A DNA stretch of 64,000 nt from Mesoterricola sediminis (GTDB lineage: Bacteria > Acidobacteriota > Holophagae > Holophagales > Holophagaceae): the NCBI RefSeq assembly GCF_030295425.1, contig NZ_AP027081.1, positions 3,083,001 to 3,147,000 on the forward strand, written 5' to 3'. Position numbers and translations under genes: made by a program. The number at the start of each line of letters is the position of its first letter. Positions within the stretch are counted from its first letter, which is position 1. This document shows, piece by piece, positions 1 to 6,808 of the stretch. The notes beneath the pieces are model-generated. The model did no database searches, had not been told where the DNA came from, and was given only the letters and a program-made list of their open reading frames with translations.

Positions 1-251
1 ACACCATCCAGGGCCACATCCGCGAGAACGGGGCCCAGGTGCGCGACATCGCCGGGGCCATGGGGGACCAGTCGGACCTGACCCGCCGCCTCCTGACGCA
101 CCTGGAGGCCATGGGCACCCTCACCGAACGGCATGGGTCGGCCACCACGGAGCTGGTGGCGACCATGCAGGAGACGAACCGAACGGCCGAGGAACTCGCC
201 TTCCTGGCCACCGAACTTCAGCGCCTGACCGAGGCCTTCCGCACCGCCTGA
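1..251 (+). CDS. Methyl-accepting chemotaxis protein, C-terminal end (partial)
   Basis: Reading from base 3, the frame is open from the window edge to TGA at 249-251. About 82 residues of polar alpha-helical heptad sequence are visible, ending ATMQETNRTAEELAFLATEL. This closely resembles the last helix of the complete chemoreceptor at 18628-20247, which ends with an [20 protein letters not shown]-type segment. The fragment is therefore probably the distal part of a cytoplasmic receptor signalling domain that would pack against CheA and CheW. No C-terminal methyltransferase-docking pentapeptide is present. The ligand domain, membrane segments and signalling tip lie outside the window, so the stimulus cannot be inferred. 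Confidence 0.75.
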   Translation, partial: TIQGHIRENGAQVRDIAGAMGDQSDLTRRLLTHLEAMGTLTERHGSATTELVATMQETNRTAEELAFLATELQRLTEAFRTA

Positions 252-340
252 ACCCCTTCCCCATTCCCGATGCCCGGGCGACCCCGCCCCGGCGAAGCCC
301 TGCCCGCGGACGCTCCGCGGCCCACCCCTGGAGGCATGCC

Positions 341-1894
341 TTGACCCACCCCTTCTTCCCCTTCCGGAGGCCCCGCCGCCCCGGCCAGCTCCTCGTGCCC
401 GCGGCCCTCGTCCTCGGGATGCTGCTCGGCCCCGTGGCCTGCACCGACCTGCACCGCGCCTCGTCCACCGAACAGGTGGAGGCCGACGCCTCCATCCTGG
501 ACATCACGTACGCCTCCGGCGACAGCGCGGCGGCGGTCACCAAGAACCTCACGCTGCCCACCAAGGGCACCTGGAGCGGCTGCGCGGTGACCTGGACCTC
601 GAGCCTGCCCAGCGTCGTCTCCCCGGCGGGCGTCGTGCGCCGCCCCCCCTACGGCGCCGACAAGCAGGTGACCCTGACCGCGACCCTGGCCCAGGAGGCC
701 TCGACCCAGACCCGCACCTTCACCGTCACCGTCAAGCAGGTCCCCTATATCCAGTTCATCCACGTGTCCGACCTGCACTTCGGCGACGCGCTGGCCGCCG
801 CGGCGGCCTTCCAGGGCGCCAGCACGACCGTGGACGCCCTGGACGTCAACACCGCCATGCGCGACGCGGTGAACACCCTGTCCACGGCCACGGCCCCCTC
901 CGACTACGGAGTGGGCGCCGGCACCGTCTTCGGCAGCTTCGATTTCATGGCGAACACCGGCGACATGGCCAGCCGCACCCAGTCCGGCTCCTACAACGGC
1001 AACACCGCCGCCCAGAGCTGGGCCCAGTTCACCAAGGTGTGGCTGGAGGGCGTCACCCTCAAGGACAACAACGGCAACGCCCTGCCCCAGCACCTGACCC
1101 CCGGCAACCACGACGTCGCCAACGCCCTCGGCGGCCCCGAGACCCTGATCGGCGGCATCGATCCCACCGCCCTGGCGGGCATCTACAACCTGGGCATGAA
1201 CCCGGCCACCCCCGTCACCAACGCCACCTTCGACTACAACCAGCACAAGGTGTTCTTCACCAAGGTCTACGGCGGCGTCCACTTCGTGTTCCTCAACCAG
1301 TGGCTGGACGCGGAGATGCAGGAGAAGCTCGCCGCCTACCTGTCCGGCGTCGGCACCTCCACCCCGGTGATGCTCTTCGCCCACATGCCTCCGGAGCAGA
1401 ACGGCGCCAACTTCCGCGACCCCTCCACCACCGGCGTCGACTTCCCCTTCGGCGCGGGCTTCGCCAACCTGTTCCGCGATCCCATGAGCGCCTCGAACAT
1501 CGTGGCCCCCGCCACCACGATCACCACGGCCACCGTGCCCACCAAGGAGGTCGCCGACCTCGCCGCCTTCCTCAAGGCCCGCAAGAACGTCATCGCCTGG
1601 TTCAACGGGCATGACAACTTCACCCAGTACCGCACCTGGAACGGCGAGAACTCGGTGCTGATCAACAACAGCATGACCCAGCTCTCCATCCCCGTCTTCC
1701 GCTGCGATTCCCCCGTGAAGGGCAAGGATTCCGGCAAGGACGCCAAGAAGCTCGCCTTCAACGTGGTCACCATCGATCCCGCGAAGAAGGAGTTCACGGT
1801 CCGCGAGTGCCTCTGGAACAAGTCCAACACCAAGGGCGCCGCCGTGGCCTGGGGCCAGACCCAGACCTTCAGCCTGGCCAACCGGGTCCGGTAG
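341..1894 (+). CDS. Calcineurin-like metallophosphoesterase with N-terminal Ig-like domain, probable exported lipoprotein
   Basis: The 517-residue product probably starts at TTG 341, with GGAGG 5 bases upstream. It has a basic N-terminus, a hydrophobic stretch (about residues 17-33) and a Cys near residue 34 (GPVAC), giving an imperfect lipobox. Residues about 45-130 resemble the atrophied bacterial Ig repeat (aBig-type, ending TRTFTVTVKQ). The rest carries calcineurin-like phosphoesterase metal motifs in order: SDLHFGD, NTGDMAS, TPGNHDV, LFAHMPPEQ and FNGHDNF. The set supports a di-metal phosphoesterase acting outside the cytoplasm; the substrate cannot be told. The last motif reads GHDN rather than the common GHxH. 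The gene stands alone, is convergent with uvrC and is followed by a terminator hairpin. Confidence 0.85.
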   Translation: MTHPFFPFRRPRRPGQLLVPAALVLGMLLGPVACTDLHRASSTEQVEADASILDITYASGDSAAAVTKNLTLPTKGTWSGCAVTWTSSLPSVVSPAGVVRRPPYGADKQVTLTATLAQEASTQTRTFTVTVKQVPYIQFIHVSDLHFGDALAAAAAFQGASTTVDALDVNTAMRDAVNTLSTATAPSDYGVGAGTVFGSFDFMANTGDMASRTQSGSYNGNTAAQSWAQFTKVWLEGVTLKDNNGNALPQHLTPGNHDVANALGGPETLIGGIDPTALAGIYNLGMNPATPVTNATFDYNQHKVFFTKVYGGVHFVFLNQWLDAEMQEKLAAYLSGVGTSTPVMLFAHMPPEQNGANFRDPSTTGVDFPFGAGFANLFRDPMSASNIVAPATTITTATVPTKEVADLAAFLKARKNVIAWFNGHDNFTQYRTWNGENSVLINNSMTQLSIPVFRCDSPVKGKDSGKDAKKLAFNVVTIDPAKKEFTVRECLWNKSNTKGAAVAWGQTQTFSLANRVR

Positions 1895-1928
1895 GCGCAT
1901 CCCCCTCTTCCCGGGGGGATGGAACGGC

Positions 1929-1981
1929 AGGGATGGGACGGCGCCCCCGGGTCGGGGCGCGCCGCCCCATCCCCGTTTTTC
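1929..1981 (+). terminator. Hairpin plus T-run downstream of the phosphoesterase gene; REP-like centre
   Basis: GGGATGGG pairs with CCCCATCC, and the inner GGCGCCCC pairs with GGGGCGCGCC with a small bulge. GTTTTT follows immediately, as in an intrinsic terminator for the + strand gene. The inner sequence (GGGATGGGACGGCGC) resembles the centres of the palindromes at 6492-6634, 57127-57269 and 61119-61247, so a dispersed REP-like palindrome may be serving as the terminator. Confidence 0.6.
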
Positions 1982-2020
1982 ATCCGGGACCCGGGTCGCG
2001 GGGAACGGCTTCCGGGCGGG

Positions 2021-3838
2021 TCAGGGCTCCTGCGCCTGGGCCCAGGCCCGCACCTTGGCGGCGGCGGCCTTGCCCACGGCCCCGGCCAGGGCCTCCTCCC
2101 CGGCCTCCTTCACGCCCTTCACCGAGCCGAAGGCCTGGAGGAGCTTTTTCGCGGTGGCCTGCCCCACCCCGGGGATGGTGGTGAGCTCCGTCTGGAGGGT
2201 CCGCTTCGCCCGCAGCATGCGGTGGTAGGTGATGGCGAACCGGTGGGCCTCGTCGCGGATGCGCTGGAGGAGCTGCAGCACCGGGCTGGTCCTCGGGATG
2301 CGCAGGGGCTCGCTGGAACCGGGGCGGAAGACCAGCTCCTCCTTCTTGGCCAGGGAGGCGCGCTCCAGCTGGTCCAGGCCCAGGCCGGCCAGGGCCGCCT
2401 CGGCGGCGTGGAGCTGGCCCAGGCCGCCGTCGATGAGCACCAGGTCCGGCAGGTCCCGCCCCTCGTCCAGCATGCGCCGGTAGCGCCGGCCCACGGCCTC
2501 GGCCATGTTGGCGAAGTCGTCGTTCTGCTCATTGGTCATCTTGAAGCGCCGGTAGGCCTTGCGGTCCGGGACGCCGTCCGTGAACACGACGCAGCTGGCC
2601 ACCACCTCCCGGCCCTGGCCGTGGCTGATGTCGAAGCACTCCATGCGCCGCGGCGGCCGCGCGAGGCCCAGGAAGGCCTGGAGGCCCTCCAGCACGGCCT
2701 GGTTGAGCCGGGCGGGCTCGAACTTGCGCTCCAGGGCCAGGCGGGCGTTCTCCTGGGCCATGGCCAGCAGCTCCACCTTCTCGCCCCGCTGGGGCACGGC
2801 CACGTGGGGCCGGGCGCCGCGCATGCCGCCGAGCCACTCCCGCAGGAGCTCCAGGTCCTCGGGCTCCGTCTCCACCAGGATGCGGGCGGGAACGGGCTCC
2901 TCGGCGTAGACCCGCTTCAGGACTTCGGCGAGGACGGCCCCGTCGAAGGCCTCCACGTCCTCCAGGACGTATTCCCGGCGCCCCACCATGCGGCCCTCCC
3001 GCATCTCCAGGCGGTGCACGCAGGCGCGTCCGTCCAGGACGGCGCTCCCGTAGTAGTCCGTGTCCTCCTGGTCCACCGTGGCGGCCTTCTGGCGGTTGAA
3101 CCAGGCGTCGACCTGGGCCAGGGTGTCCCGGTACTGGGCGGCCTGTTCGAAGGCGGCGTTCTCCGCCGCCGCCCACATGGCGGCCTCCAGCCGGGTCTTG
3201 AGCTCGTCCCGCTTGCCCTCCAGGAAGAGCCGGGCCTCCTTGGCCTGCTCCCGATAGGCCTCCTGGGTGACGGCGGCGATGCAGGGGGCGGTGCAGCGGT
3301 GGAGCTGGTACTTCATGCAGGCCCGGCCCCGCTTCCCGTCGATGTCGATGTCGCAGTCCCGGATCTGGAAAAAGCGGTAGGCCAGCTCGGCTGTTCGATA
3401 GGCCGTCGAGGCCGGAAAGAAGGGCCCGAAGTAGAGGCTGCCGTCCTTCCGCACCTTCCGGGTGACGAAGACCTGGGGGTAGGGGTCCTTCCAGGTGAGC
3501 TTCACGTAGGGGTAGCTCTTGTCGTCCCGCAGCATGATGTTGTACGGCGGGCGGTGCTCCCGGATGAGGTTGTTCTCCAGGACCAGGGCCTCCAGCTCCG
3601 TGGCGCAGACGATGAACTCCAGGTCCCAGATCCGAGCGACCAGACGGCGGGTCTTGGCGTCCAGGACCTTGGTGTGGAAGTAGCTCCGCACCCGGTTCCG
3701 CAGGACCTTGGCCTTGCCCACGTAGAGGAGTTCCCCCTCCTGGTCCCGGTACAGGTAGACCCCGGGCTGGGTGGGGAGGTCCCCCAGCTTGCGCTGGAGG
3801 GCGGGACTGCGGTCGATGTTGGTCCGGACGACGGCCAT
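2021..3838 (-). CDS. uvrC: UvrABC excinuclease subunit C
   Basis: The 605-residue product, a normal UvrC length, begins MAVVRTN. It shows the N-terminal GIY-YIG nuclease module (GVYLYRDQ...LLYVGKAK, residues about 20-45) that makes the 3' incision in nucleotide excision repair. A central UvrB-interacting segment follows, then the RNase H-like C-terminal nuclease region (CFDISHGQG; VLIDGGLGQL), which makes the 5' incision. Tandem helix-hairpin-helix DNA-binding motifs close the protein (TTIPGVGQATAKKLL). The start was chosen where GIY-YIG similarity begins; upstream codons are open but lie over the divergent yraN gene. No strong ribosome site is visible. The partner uvrB lies at 38290-40308 and a pcrA/uvrD helicase at 15230-17533. 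Confidence 0.96.
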   Translation of the reverse strand: MAVVRTNIDRSPALQRKLGDLPTQPGVYLYRDQEGELLYVGKAKVLRNRVRSYFHTKVLDAKTRRLVARIWDLEFIVCATELEALVLENNLIREHRPPYNIMLRDDKSYPYVKLTWKDPYPQVFVTRKVRKDGSLYFGPFFPASTAYRTAELAYRFFQIRDCDIDIDGKRGRACMKYQLHRCTAPCIAAVTQEAYREQAKEARLFLEGKRDELKTRLEAAMWAAAENAAFEQAAQYRDTLAQVDAWFNRQKAATVDQEDTDYYGSAVLDGRACVHRLEMREGRMVGRREYVLEDVEAFDGAVLAEVLKRVYAEEPVPARILVETEPEDLELLREWLGGMRGARPHVAVPQRGEKVELLAMAQENARLALERKFEPARLNQAVLEGLQAFLGLARPPRRMECFDISHGQGREVVASCVVFTDGVPDRKAYRRFKMTNEQNDDFANMAEAVGRRYRRMLDEGRDLPDLVLIDGGLGQLHAAEAALAGLGLDQLERASLAKKEELVFRPGSSEPLRIPRTSPVLQLLQRIRDEAHRFAITYHRMLRAKRTLQTELTTIPGVGQATAKKLLQAFGSVKGVKEAGEEALAGAVGKAAAAKVRAWAQAQEP

Positions 3839-3913
3839 GGGCCAGTCTACCAAGCCGGAGGGGGACTCCGGCAGGGGCCGGGAACCGGGGTCCGCCCCGG
3901 GGCACCCGGGGGC

Positions 3914-4276
3914 ATGGATCGCGGCGCGGCGGCCCGCAGGTACGGGCGGATGTGCGAGACGGGGACCGCCTGGCTCCTGTGGGCCCGGGGCTGGGACCTG
4001 GTGGGGCGGAACCTGCGGGCGGGACGCTTCGAGCTGGACCTGCTGGCCGTGCGGGGGCGGGAGCTGCGCCTGGTGGAAGTGAAGGCCCGGGCCCCGGGGG
4101 CCTGGACCGGGGCCGACACGGCCCTGGGACCCGCCCAGCGGCTCCGCCTCCAGCTGGCGCTCCGGGCCTGGCTGGCCCGGGTCCCCTGGCCCTTCCACAT
4201 CTCCTTCCAGCGGGTCAGCTGGGCGGGCTGGCGGTGCCGGTTCCATCCCCCGGAAAGGTGGGAGGGTTTCCGGTAG
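3914..4276 (+). CDS. yraN: YraN / UPF0102 family endonuclease-fold protein
   Basis: The 120-residue product has the UPF0102 pattern: an N-terminal Gly, Ala and Glu helix (GRMCETGTAWLLWARGW), then RNLRAGRFELDLLAV and LRLVEVKAR. Together these form a PD-(D/E)XK-like core with the D and ExK positions preserved. The family is widespread and its cellular role is not settled; a restriction-endonuclease-like fold is established, whereas activity here is inferred. The ATG at 3914 is 75 bases from the divergent uvrC start, so the two probably share a promoter region. It is followed 9 bases later by tsaD and is likely cotranscribed with tsaD and gatC. Confidence 0.85.
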   Translation: MDRGAAARRYGRMCETGTAWLLWARGWDLVGRNLRAGRFELDLLAVRGRELRLVEVKARAPGAWTGADTALGPAQRLRLQLALRAWLARVPWPFHISFQRVSWAGWRCRFHPPERWEGFR

Positions 4277-4285
4277 AATCCTTGA

Positions 4286-5308
4286 ATGCTGGTACTCGGA
4301 CTCGAATCCTCCTGCGACGACTGCTCCGCGGCGGTGATCCGCGAGACCCCCGAGGGGCCGAAGCTCCTCTCCATGGCCCGGAAGAGCCAGGACGAGATCC
4401 ACGGCCCCTATGGCGGCGTCGTGCCCGAACTGGCGGCCCGCGAGCACCTGCTCCAGCTCCGGGGCGTCATCGCCGACGCCCTCGCCAAGGCCGACCTGCC
4501 CCTCAAGGCCATGGACCGCATCGCGGTCACCCGGGGCCCCGGCCTCGTGGGCTGCCTCCTGACCACCTTCTCCGCCAGCAAGGCCATGGCCTGGCGGGAG
4601 GGGATCCCCTGGGTGGGGGTCCACCACCTCCTCGGCCACCTCAACGCGGCCCGCTTCGGCGCGCCGGACCTGCCCTTCCCGGCCCTGGCCCTCCTGGTCT
4701 CCGGCGGCCACACCCACCTGTACCTGGCCCGGGACTGGACGAGCCTGGAGCTCCTCCAGAAGACCCGGGACGACGCGGCGGGCGAGGCCTTCGACAAGAC
4801 GGCCCGCATGCTGAACCTGGGCTATCCCGGCGGCCCCATCGTGGACACCTGCGCCCGGAAGGCCGCCAAGGCCGCGGCCCCCTTCACCCCCCCCAAGTTC
4901 CGGGACGGCAAGGCGTCCTGGAGCTTCTCCGGCCTCAAGACCGCCGTGCGGCTCCGCATCGGCCAGGAGCCCGGGCTGGACGCGGCCGGCGCGGAGGACC
5001 CGCGCGTGGGCGCCCTCTGCCGCAGCCTCCAGGAGACGGTGGCCTCCTGGCTTCTCAAGCCCGTCCCCGGCTGGCGGGAGGAGACCGGCGCCCGGAGCCT
5101 CGTGGTCTCCGGCGGCGTGGCCTGCAACAGCGAGCTGCGGGCCCAGGCCCAGGCCCTGGCCGCGAAGCTGGGCATCGTCCTGGCCGTGCCCGAGCCCCGG
5201 TTCTGCACCGACAACGGCGCCATGATCGCCGCCGCCGGGGCCGTCCTGGCGCCCAGCGACGAGCCCCTCTCCCTCAACGCCGACGCCAACCTGCCCCTGG
5301 GAGCCTGA
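4286..5308 (+). CDS. tsaD: tRNA N6-adenosine threonylcarbamoyltransferase TsaD
   Basis: This is a 340-residue ASKHA-fold protein of typical TsaD length. It begins LVLGLESSCDDCSAAV, the nucleotide-binding start of the family. It carries the metal-binding His pair region (GVHHLLGHLNAARF), the LLVSGGHTHLY phosphate loop, GEAFDKTARML and a distal VVSGGVACNSEL loop. It transfers the threonylcarbamoyl group to A37 of ANN-decoding tRNAs to form t6A, acting with TsaB and TsaE, which are not in this window. The start lies 9 bases after yraN with no close Shine-Dalgarno, suggesting translational coupling. gatC follows after 2 bases. Confidence 0.97.
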   Translation: MLVLGLESSCDDCSAAVIRETPEGPKLLSMARKSQDEIHGPYGGVVPELAAREHLLQLRGVIADALAKADLPLKAMDRIAVTRGPGLVGCLLTTFSASKAMAWREGIPWVGVHHLLGHLNAARFGAPDLPFPALALLVSGGHTHLYLARDWTSLELLQKTRDDAAGEAFDKTARMLNLGYPGGPIVDTCARKAAKAAAPFTPPKFRDGKASWSFSGLKTAVRLRIGQEPGLDAAGAEDPRVGALCRSLQETVASWLLKPVPGWREETGARSLVVSGGVACNSELRAQAQALAAKLGIVLAVPEPRFCTDNGAMIAAAGAVLAPSDEPLSLNADANLPLGA

Positions 5309-5310
5309 CG

Positions 5311-5592
5311 GTGGACGTGACCCGCGAGGACGTGCTCCGCTGCGCCGCGCTCACCCGCCTCCACCTCGAGGAGGCGGAGATCGAACCCCTGCGCCGGGAC
5401 ATGGAGCGCCTCCTGACCCACGCCGGCAGCCTCGGCGCCCTGGACCTGGAGGGCGTCGCCCCCTGGGGCCTGGACGCCCCCCTCCCCCGCCGGGAAGACA
5501 TCCCCGCCGAGGGCCTCACCCAGGCCCAGGCCCTGGCCAACGCCCCGCGGGCCGAGCGCGGCCATTTCGTCGTGCCGAGGGTGCTCGGCTAG
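5311..5592 (+). CDS. gatC: Asp/Glu-tRNA(Asn/Gln) amidotransferase subunit C
   Basis: The 93-residue product starts at GTG 5311, 2 bases after the tsaD stop. It has the usual GatC layout: an N-terminal helix (REDVLRCAALTRLHLEE), a central MERLL...LDLEGVAP segment, and the LPRREDIP...NAP...FVVPRVLG tail that wraps around GatA. GatC stabilises the GatAB amidotransferase that converts misacylated Glu-tRNA(Gln) or Asp-tRNA(Asn). gatA and gatB are not in the window. The TAG stop (5590-5592) is formed by the TA target of the adjoining mobile element plus the first G of that element. The insertion therefore abuts the end of the yraN-tsaD-gatC operon and may have removed its original terminator. Confidence 0.9.
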   Translation: MDVTREDVLRCAALTRLHLEEAEIEPLRRDMERLLTHAGSLGALDLEGVAPWGLDAPLPRREDIPAEGLTQAQALANAPRAERGHFVVPRVLG

Positions 5593-6275
5593 GGTGTGTT
5601 CGTAATCTAGGATAGTAATGGCTAATACCCATCCGTGCCGGAGCATGGAGGAGCTGGAATAGTGAGTCTGTGCTGCAGTGCCTGATGGCGCCGCGCATTC
5701 GCAGCATCCTATTGGAACGCGGAGGCGCGGAGGATCTCGCTGAGGCTCGCGGAGAAAGGATCAAGCCCACAAGCCCCCTCCAATCGATATCCAGGAAAAC
5801 CTCCCGCTTCACCTTATGGCCGGCCAGTCTCAGGGAGTGCGCCAGACAGACCTTGTAGGGATCTTCCAGGAGTCCGTGCCCCAGAGCCTTCTGGATCTCG
5901 ATGGCCTCCCCGATGATGGCCTGGGTGATCTCCTTGTGCGGATGATCCTCCCCGTCGACCTCTCCCCAAGGCCTTCCCATCACGCCTCCCGTTGGGACGT
6001 GTCATTGGGAGGTGGCAGGTTCCAGGAGCGCTTTCCTCCGCGACCCTCTGCGAGATCCTCCGCGCCTCCGCGTTTCATAGGATCAATGAGGATCCGGAAC
6101 GCTTGTCACCCTCCGCTCATAGCCTCAGCCAGATCACGATGCAGGCCAAAGCCACCTGGGCTGAGAAACTTCGCGCCGTTTGTCGAACCCATGCTCGATG
6201 GCATGGCGGGCCTTGTATAGGTGTGAGTCCCAGGCCGCCGGATTCTTGCGCCGGGGATGAGGTGGGATGACGGCT
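5592..6275 (-). mobile_element. Truncated copy A of the IS5-family element with GxxExxY passenger
   Basis: The end GGGTGTGTTCG at 5592 follows TA and matches the ends at 14203 and 62394. The next ~125 bases are nearly identical to 14203-14347. The copy holds a GxxExxY cassette bounded by imperfect inverted repeats (5716-5759 and 6031-6074). After that comes the 3' end of the IS5-type transposase (minus strand, about 6115-6275). The transposase piece has an internal deletion of about 43 bases between two CGAAC repeats compared with 14430-14490. The sequence is cut at about 6275, where IS1634-derived sequence begins, so the other terminus is missing and the copy cannot move by itself. Confidence 0.85.
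5770..5983 (-). pseudogene. GxxExxY protein gene remnant (passenger of copy A)
   Basis: Reading from GTG 5983 or ATG 5980, about 70 residues match the N-terminal half of the family: ITQAIIGEAIEIQKALG, then GLLEDPYKVCLAHSL, which contains the name-giving G-x-x-E-x-x-Y, then EVFLDIDWRGL. The frame then runs into the flanking inverted repeat (about 5760), so the D...ExK nuclease half seen in the intact gene at 37290-37703 is absent. It is almost identical to the start of the disrupted copy at 60791, with Asp in place of Glu near the break. The deletion joins the middle of the gene to the downstream inverted repeat. Confidence 0.85.
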
Positions 6276-6757
6276 GGATGGGCGGCATAAGGGTTTGAGG
6301 CCTGCGTTGGGGCCATGTTCATTCGTTCCGTGCAGACCTCCCAGGGCAAGGTCGGCACATCATTCAACAATCATCAGCTGGTTGAAAGCTACCGGGCGGA
6401 AGCGGGACCCCGGCAGCGCCTGATCACGAACCTTGGAAGCCTCGACCTGCCCAGGGAGCGGTGGAAGGACTTGGCCGCGGCCCTGGACTTATCCCAAGCA
6501 TCGCCGTGCATCCCCTTTATCCCCGTTGGAAATACAGCCGGGATGGGGCGGCGCATCCGTTACCCGATTGCGCCGTCCCATCCCTGCAATTTCATTCGCC
6601 GGGGATGCACGGGGATGAACGGGGATGCCTGGGATGCTGCCCCTGCTTCCTCGCCCTGACCCTCGCCTCTACGCGCTCAATCGGCCAGTGTCGTGCTGGC
6701 TGTGGAGCTATCCGCTGTAATCGGTAGTGATCGATCGTGTGGGTCGGAAAATTGAGC
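6276..6757 (+). mobile_element. IS1634-like remnant, copy 1 (N-terminal transposase fragment plus palindrome)
   Basis: This stretch is nearly the same as 56908-57390. Frame 6315-6488 encodes MFIRSVQTSQGKVGTSF and QRLITNLGSLDLPRERW, which match the N-terminus of IS1634/IS4-type transposases; the catalytic DDE domain is absent. After residue ~58 the frame enters a long palindrome (6492-6634) and then non-coding sequence ending GTGGGTCGGAA at about 6739, which resembles the right terminal repeat of copy 2 (57374-57393). The left terminus is missing because the sequence is joined to the truncated element at 6275. Beyond about 6757 I see nothing until the kinase stop at 6809. Confidence 0.7.
6492..6634. 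repeat. REP-like palindrome inside IS1634 remnant copy 1
   Basis: The outer arms TCCCAAGCATCGCCGTGCAT and the complement of a GGGGATGAACGGGGATGCCT-type 3' arm pair at most positions. The centre GGGATGGGGCGGCGCA pairs with TGCGCCGTCCCATCCC. The same palindrome lies at 57127-57269, and a related one lies at 61119-61247. Confidence 0.7.
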
Positions 6758-6808
6758 TGGACAGCCTGGATGGGCCCCGCAAGGTAATGAGGGGCCAATC
6801 CATGCTGT

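Noticed and set aside
1919-3913. N-terminal extension of the yraN frame over uvrC
   Set aside because: The extension is antisense to uvrC with no recognisable domain. Family similarity begins at ATG 3914.
3839-4717. Upstream extension of the uvrC frame over yraN and tsaD
   Set aside because: The translation is proline-rich and antisense to tsaD and yraN. UvrC similarity starts at 3838.
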